From UBA12077 sp963665525 (GTDB taxonomy: Bacteria; Bacteroidota; Bacteroidia; Bacteroidales; UBA12077), in NCBI GenBank assembly GCA_963665525.1, contig OY762280.1, positions 3,968,001 through 4,032,000 on the forward strand: a stretch of DNA of 64,000 bases, in the 5' to 3' direction. The notes beneath the pieces are model-generated. The model had not been told where the DNA came from, made no database searches, and saw only the letters and a program-made list of their open reading frames with translations. The position numbers and the translations under genes were made by a program. Positions 59,067 to 64,000 of this stretch are shown here, piece by piece (the stretch's first letter is position 1; each line of letters starts with the position of its first letter).

Positions 59067-62000
59067 TTAAAAAGAAACTCTTAGATTAAAACCATAGGTT
59101 CTTGCAGAAGGTCCTCCTGCAAATTCTCCAAATTCTCCTGTTAAATCATTACCAAAGGTTGTTGATTCAGGATCAATAAAGTTATTTTCTTCTGGAGTCC
59201 AGATTAAAAGATTTCTTCCGTATGCTCCAACACTAAGTTTTGATATAGGAAGCTTATCTATAAATCTTTTTGGAATATCATATGTAATGGTTACATCACG
59301 AAGTTTTAAATACGATTTGTCTAATACCTGATATTGTGAGATCATATTATTATTTGTTTGATTCCAATATGAATTAACTTCACTCATGTCAACAGCATTG
59401 GTGTTTTCTGAATATGAATCATACTCACCATCACCATCAGTATCGTTACCGACCACTGAGTTAGGAATTATCCAAGGACGACGTTCGTTATACATAGTAT
59501 TGGTCGAGTGTCCAACAAAATAATTTAATCTTGATGTATATGAATACATTAGACCTCCTTTTCTCCAATCGATATTAAAGCTCAAACCAATATTCTTATA
59601 AGAAAATGAGTTAAGAAATCCCATGGTAAAATCTCTTTCTGCAGTACCGTATTCAACTTTTTCAGGATTATTAACAGGTATACCATTAGAATTAACAATA
59701 ATGTGACCATCTGGATCAGTTAGAGGTTGATGTCCGATAAATACACCCATTGGCTTCCCAACTTCAGCTATAAATTCTATTCCATAAGCTTGATTAATGA
59801 CTACTTTATCAAGACCTTCTGGTAATTCTAGAACTTCATTCTTATTTTTTGTATAGTTTGTAGTTAAGTCCCATCTAAAATCTTTTGTTTTTACAGGTGT
59901 TATAGTAAGTAATGCTTCAACACCTTTATTCTCAACTTCACCAAAGTTCATAGTCTGACTGGTATATCCTGAACTTGATGCCATTGCTACAGCAAAAATT
60001 TGGTCTGTTGTTTTTCGATTATAATAGGCAATATCAAGAGCTATTCTATTATTTAATAACCTCAAGTCTATACCAAATTCATATTCTGTTGTAATTTCAG
60101 GTTGTAGGTTAGCATTACCTAGTGTATTGCCAATTTCGAATCCGTTAACCCCATTTAGCGGAAGGTTAACATCTCCAAAATTTAGTCCTGCACTACCTTG
60201 TATGAAATAAGGATTAATTAGATAGGGCCTAGCATCATTACCTGTTTGTCCCCAACTAGCTCTTACTTTTACAAATGGAGCAAATTTCTTAATGCTTGGG
60301 AATGCTTCTGAAGCAATAAAACCTATAGTAGCTCCTGGATAGAAGAAAGAATTGTTATCTTCTGGTAATGTTGATGACCAGTCATTTCTTGCTGTAAAAG
60401 TTGCAAACAAATAGTCATTATAGGATAAATCTATCTGCCCAAAGAATGCATATAATCTTTTGTTCTCTTCACGAATGAAAGTTTGCTGATTTTCACTGGT
60501 ATTAGATAAGTTGTAAAAGTATGGAATATCAATACTTCTTATATATGACCATTGTCTTTTATAATTTCGTTCATAAACATTCCAGCCACCAATTACATTT
60601 AAATTTAGGGATTCCATAAAATCCTTATTATAAACCAAGGTTAAATCGCTATTAATTTCATTAGTATAAAAGGAAAGTTCATCAACAGAACCCGGATGAC
60701 CAGTTTTACTTGCATTATTACTTGTTGGAGAAGGTTGTGCTATAGCACTCCATTGTTTTAGTTGTCCATTCTTAACATCTGCACCTATTCTCCACATTAA
60801 CTGTAAGCCTTCTATAATATCTAAACCAAGCTCCATATTACCATAAATACGATCTTCGTTATAATCATTTCTATTTTCTGCTAATACTCTATATGGATTC
60901 CATGCGTAAAGAGTAAAAAAGTTGTCTACATTATAATATTTATTTTGATAATCTTTCATATCAACAATACTCATATCACGAGGCATTTGAATTAATTCTT
61001 GGAATAAAGTGGCTCCTTTATCTCCTCCTTGTCCTGCTGATGCAAATCCTGTATTCTTATTAACATAATTTAAGGCAACTTTAGCAGAAAGTCTTTCCCC
61101 ATCAGCAGTTCCTCTAAATGACACATTATTTCTTTTATACTGATCAACATCAGTTGGAATAAAACCATCAGTATTTACATTAGTATAGGAAGCATAGAAT
61201 GAAGTTTTTTCTCCACCACCGCTTAAAGAAATTGTATTATTATAAGATGTTCCTAAATCGTAGAAATCTCGCAAGTTATTTTCTTGAGCTTCAAAAGGTT
61301 TAAGTAATTGTGAATTGTCGACAACATAACCCCAAAGTCGCTCTTTACCATCCATTACTGGTCCCCAACTTCCATTTTCGGCACTAGCCCAGTCTCCTGA
61401 CCAACCTTGTCCAAATTTATTTTGAAGCTGTGGTACTCTAAGTGGTTCAGAATAAGTTAGCGAAGAAGAGAAGTTTACCTTCAATTTTTCATTCTTTTTC
61501 CCTGATTTGGTTGTAATCATAATGACACCATTCGCAGCTCTTGATCCATATAAAGCCGTAGCTGCAGCACCTTTTAATATGGTCATTGATTCAATATCAG
61601 AGGGATTTATGTCTGAAGCAGCATTACCCAAATCCACAGCATTATTTACATCATCCGCGCCATTTGTAATAGCTGTTTCATTGTTAATTGGAGAACCATC
61701 TACTACATAGAGAGGCTGGTTGTTTCCAGTTACAGAAGAATAACCTCTAAGGATTACTTTGGTTGAAGCACTAGGAGCTCCTGAATTTGATGAAATGTCT
61801 ACTCCGGCTACTCTACCCTGGAGTGATGTCATTGCATCTGTTGTTTGAGTTTTAGTAACTTCTTCTCCATTAACATTAGTAACTGAGTAACCAATCTTCT
61901 TGGCTTCTCTCTTAATACCAATTGCTGTAACAATTACTTCGTCCATTTCAAGCACTTCGGCTTCAAGTTGAATATCAATTAATGATCGACCATTAATTGT

Positions 62001-62249
62001 TACTTCTTGTGTTTTCATACCAACGAAGCTAAAAAGTAAGACTTCGGCACTTCCTGGTACAGTTAAGGTGTATTTACCATCCATGTCAGTTGTAGTTCCA
62101 ATTGTTGGGTTGTTTTTAACAACAACAGAAACTCCTGGGATTGATAAACCATCTTCAGCGCCGGTTACCGTACCTGAGATTTGCATTTGAGCTTGTACAC
62201 TAAAGCCTACAAGCAACAAGAATGCAAGAAAAATCATTAGTTTTTTCAT
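59067..62249 (-). CDS. susC: SusC/RagA-family TonB-linked outer-membrane transporter
   Basis: TonB-dependent transporter of 1060 aa with a signal peptide (1-20, ending SVQAQ), a carboxypeptidase-regulatory-like domain (about 22-95, ISGTVTGAEDGLSIPGVSVV) and the SusC signature plug sequences (SLQGRVAGVDISSNSGAPSA; QPLYVVDGSPI; TALYGSRAANGVIMITTKSG). The barrel ends in the aromatic C-terminal strand RTYGFNLRVSF. First gene of the four-gene locus. A perfect -7 promoter element lies upstream. A divergent LytS/LytTR pair may regulate it. Confidence 0.96.
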   Translation of the reverse strand: MKKLMIFLAFLLLVGFSVQAQMQISGTVTGAEDGLSIPGVSVVVKNNPTIGTTTDMDGKYTLTVPGSAEVLLFSFVGMKTQEVTINGRSLIDIQLEAEVLEMDEVIVTAIGIKREAKKIGYSVTNVNGEEVTKTQTTDAMTSLQGRVAGVDISSNSGAPSASTKVILRGYSSVTGNNQPLYVVDGSPINNETAITNGADDVNNAVDLGNAASDINPSDIESMTILKGAAATALYGSRAANGVIMITTKSGKKNEKLKVNFSSSLTYSEPLRVPQLQNKFGQGWSGDWASAENGSWGPVMDGKERLWGYVVDNSQLLKPFEAQENNLRDFYDLGTSYNNTISLSGGGEKTSFYASYTNVNTDGFIPTDVDQYKRNNVSFRGTADGERLSAKVALNYVNKNTGFASAGQGGDKGATLFQELIQMPRDMSIVDMKDYQNKYYNVDNFFTLYAWNPYRVLAENRNDYNEDRIYGNMELGLDIIEGLQLMWRIGADVKNGQLKQWSAIAQPSPTSNNASKTGHPGSVDELSFYTNEINSDLTLVYNKDFMESLNLNVIGGWNVYERNYKRQWSYIRSIDIPYFYNLSNTSENQQTFIREENKRLYAFFGQIDLSYNDYLFATFTARNDWSSTLPEDNNSFFYPGATIGFIASEAFPSIKKFAPFVKVRASWGQTGNDARPYLINPYFIQGSAGLNFGDVNLPLNGVNGFEIGNTLGNANLQPEITTEYEFGIDLRLLNNRIALDIAYYNRKTTDQIFAVAMASSSGYTSQTMNFGEVENKGVEALLTITPVKTKDFRWDLTTNYTKNKNEVLELPEGLDKVVINQAYGIEFIAEVGKPMGVFIGHQPLTDPDGHIIVNSNGIPVNNPEKVEYGTAERDFTMGFLNSFSYKNIGLSFNIDWRKGGLMYSYTSRLNYFVGHSTNTMYNERRPWIIPNSVVGNDTDGDGEYDSYSENTNAVDMSEVNSYWNQTNNNMISQYQVLDKSYLKLRDVTITYDIPKRFIDKLPISKLSVGAYGRNLLIWTPEENNFIDPESTTFGNDLTGEFGEFAGGPSARTYGFNLRVSF

Positions 62250-62298
62250 AGATTAAAATTTAAATGGTTAATTTTTAGGGGAGATATTAAGGAAATAA

Positions 62299-62306
62299 CA
62301 AATCTA
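62299..62306 (-). promoter_or_regulatory. Predicted -7 promoter element of the susCD locus
   Basis: CAAATCTA on the plus strand reads TAGATTTG on the minus strand, matching TAnnTTTG exactly, 50 bp before the susC start. No clear -33 TTG at the proper distance. Confidence 0.5.
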
Positions 62307-62742
62307 ATATGATACAATAGGATTTAGACGCTATTATATAATTATATCTTGGATTAGCGAATAGGTTCATTGCAAAATCATAGAAGTTAGATTACACCTT
62401 AAAATCTCATTATGCTAATGTATCTTGAGAGAATGTCTATTAAAAAAAAAATCAAGCTATTACAACTAGGTGGTTATAAACAGTTGAAAAAACAAAAAGA
62501 TGGATAATGTATTAAGAAGAATGTAATAAATCCCGAATAGGATTATCTAGATAATTAAAGGATTTCTAAGGATTTACTTAATTAATTGTAAAATATTGGT
62601 ATATATTGTACTGTTAATTGCAGAATGTTTTAAGTAAGATGTAAAAGAAATGCACATAAGTGTATTACATAGAATTTGTTTTTAAATTGATTGCAATCTC
62701 TTAATTTTACTTTCTGATAATATTTATTTTAAGGTTTTTGTC
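62307..62742. other. AT-rich intergenic region between the susC locus and the LytS gene
   Basis: The 436 bp upstream of the divergent gene pair contains no open reading frame I can support. It holds a TCCCGAATAGGATTATC stretch at about 62531-62547, whose reverse complement starts like the TCCTATCCGG word found near 48006, and A/T runs. It should contain the control region of both divergent operons. Confidence 0.5.
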
Positions 62743-63828
62743 ATGAGAATGAATTTCTTACAAAAAATAATATTTGAAGATAATTTTAAATTTCAGTTTA
62801 CACGACATTTATTATTTTGGATCGTAATATATGGGTATTTTTCATCATTTGGATTTTTTGATCATACCCTTTCAGATTATTTGAAATTGAATGCGGTTTT
62901 TCTTCCAAGCGATATTTTAATAACATACTTATTTCTATATATTATATTTCCAGTAATTTTATATGAAAAGCGTTATTTAAAAGCAGCACTATATTTTTTA
63001 ATCTTACTGGTTGTCTATTATACACTAGTAAGAATAAGTTATCTTTATATTCTTCCGTTAATATTCGATAATTATGTACAATTAACACTATTAAGACAAA
63101 TTCTGAATGGGTCAGAGACTGTATTAATTATCTTCTTTTCGGCAGGGTTTTTAAAAATGATAAAATATTGGTACAAGGTTGAGGTTGATAATCAAAAGCT
63201 TGAAAAAAAGAGTATAGAAAATAAAATGGCAATGTTAACCTCTCAGCTTCATCCACATTTTTTATTTAATACACTAAATAATCTGTATACATTATCAAAG
63301 GAAAGATCAGAAAAGACATCAGAAATTATTTTAAAGCTTTCGAATGTAATGAGATATATTCTTGATGATTATAATAAACTTAATGTTGGACTTAATAAAG
63401 AACTTGAAATAATTAAGTCATATGTTGAGATTGAAAAGTTAAGATACGATGATGATTTGAAAGTTAATTTTGATGTACGTATTCAAGAAAAGGGTTTAAA
63501 AAATATCCAAATTCCGCCTTTGTTGATTTTTACATTTGTAGAAAATGCTTTTAAGCATGGGGTAAGTGGGTCATTAGTTAATCCTTGGATAAACATTTTA
63601 ATTGAAAAGAAAGATGATATTTTAAAAATACTTGTTGAAAATAGTGTTGATGAGTATTTTAATAAAAAGGCGAAAAGACAAGGAGTTGGTTTAAAGAATG
63701 TTCAAAAAAGATTGGAATTATATTATCCAAGAAATTATAAATATGTAATAAATAAAATGGTTAATAAATATATAGTTAACCTGGAAATTAAACTGCAAAA
63801 ATATGAAAACAAAGTGCTTATTAGTTGA
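62743..63828 (+). CDS. LytS-like sensor histidine kinase (His_kinase, membrane type)
   Basis: Histidine kinase of 361 aa with four membrane helices (about 20-155) and a cytoplasmic His_kinase domain. The conserved segment reads LTSQLHPHFLFNTLNNL, with the phosphorylated histidine probably H172 (in HPHF). A HATPase-type C-terminal domain (about 260-345) contains FVENAFKHG and GVGLKNVQKRLELYY. It overlaps the following LytTR regulator gene by 26 bp, so they are a two-component pair. It is divergent from the susC locus and could regulate it, but that is inference. Confidence 0.93.
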   Translation: MRMNFLQKIIFEDNFKFQFTRHLLFWIVIYGYFSSFGFFDHTLSDYLKLNAVFLPSDILITYLFLYIIFPVILYEKRYLKAALYFLILLVVYYTLVRISYLYILPLIFDNYVQLTLLRQILNGSETVLIIFFSAGFLKMIKYWYKVEVDNQKLEKKSIENKMAMLTSQLHPHFLFNTLNNLYTLSKERSEKTSEIILKLSNVMRYILDDYNKLNVGLNKELEIIKSYVEIEKLRYDDDLKVNFDVRIQEKGLKNIQIPPLLIFTFVENAFKHGVSGSLVNPWINILIEKKDDILKILVENSVDEYFNKKAKRQGVGLKNVQKRLELYYPRNYKYVINKMVNKYIVNLEIKLQKYENKVLIS

Positions 63829-64000
63829 TGATGAACCTTTATCGATAAAATTAATAAAAGGATATGTAGAAGAGTTAGATGATCTTTTAGTTACAGGCGA
63901 AGCAAGAAATGCTTTGGATGCAATGAAAATTATGGAGCATGAAAATATTGATTTATTATTCTTAGATATTAATATGCCTAGAATTTCAGGTTTAGATTTA
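63803..64000 (+). CDS. LytTR-type response regulator, 3' end cut by the window
   Basis: Receiver domain start of a response regulator (MKTKCLLVDDEPLSIKLIKG, D9/D10, phosphorylation site D55 in LLFLDINMP). It begins inside the kinase gene (ATG at 63803, overlap 26 bp). The open frame runs off the window at 64000, so the DNA-binding domain is not visible. LytTR type is assumed from the LytS-like partner and from similarity to the regulator at 7215-7925. Confidence 0.88.
   Translation, partial: MKTKCLLVDDEPLSIKLIKGYVEELDDLLVTGEARNALDAMKIMEHENIDLLFLDINMPRISGLDL

Noticed and set aside
1..64000. CRISPR arrays, phage genes, transposases
   Set aside because: No regularly spaced repeats, integrase, transposase or phage structural proteins were recognised.

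Overview
The window is AT-rich bacterial DNA from a member of the Bacteroidota. The evidence is a SusC/SusD pair, a TonB receptor–DUF4249 cluster, a protease with a type IX secretion tail, LytTR two-component systems, many lipoproteins, and promoters of the Bacteroidota type (TAnnTTTG -7 element). Two Fnr-type regulators, a quinone-linked Hdr-like complex and sulfur-transfer genes suggest an anaerobe or facultative anaerobe. A Bacteroidales/Marinilabiliales-type marine organism is a guess, not shown. I found no rRNA, tRNA, CRISPR array, transposase or prophage gene.

Layout. 1-7.9 kb: 3' part of dnaG, a CreD-like membrane protein, and a two-component pair (beta-propeller sensor kinase and LytTR regulator). 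8.1-20.2 kb: secreted papain-like protease, M28 peptidase, AsmA-like protein, DsbA-like and TlpA-like thiol proteins with a Cys-rich lipoprotein, and a DPP III-like metallopeptidase. 20.4-22.7 kb: a small unknown gene and a GntR/SPFH/ExbB-like operon. 22.8-33.9 kb: a 14-gene minus-strand sulfur locus. 34.1-36.3 kb: two convergent Crp/Fnr genes and a small helical protein. 36.4-41.0 kb: a metal (probably zinc) uptake operon with no ATPase gene. 41.0-49.1 kb: accessory genes, including two NTF2-like paralogues, a membrane AraC regulator, an interrupted acetyltransferase, an M61-like peptidase fused to PD40 repeats, and a FISUMP lipoprotein. 49.4-56.3 kb: a tightly overlapping TonB receptor/DUF4249/MG-like operon. 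56.4-64 kb: a SusCD locus and a divergent LytS/LytTR pair cut by the window end.

The most interesting part is the sulfur locus. It encodes two HdrA-like flavoproteins, a QmoC-like HdrC/cytochrome b fusion, an MvhD-like protein, two TusA carriers, a DsrE-like protein, a YeeE/TsuA-type transporter, an outer-membrane porin and four exported rhodanese proteins with six rhodanese domains. It has no HdrB, no dsrAB, no aprAB and no sat. My reading is that sulfane sulfur (thiosulfate or polysulfide) is processed outside the cytoplasm, imported, carried on TusA/DsrE, and then reduced or oxidised by a quinone-coupled Hdr-like complex. The direction of electron flow cannot be told from sequence. An Fnr-type palindrome lies between this locus and the divergent crp/fnr gene, suggesting redox control.
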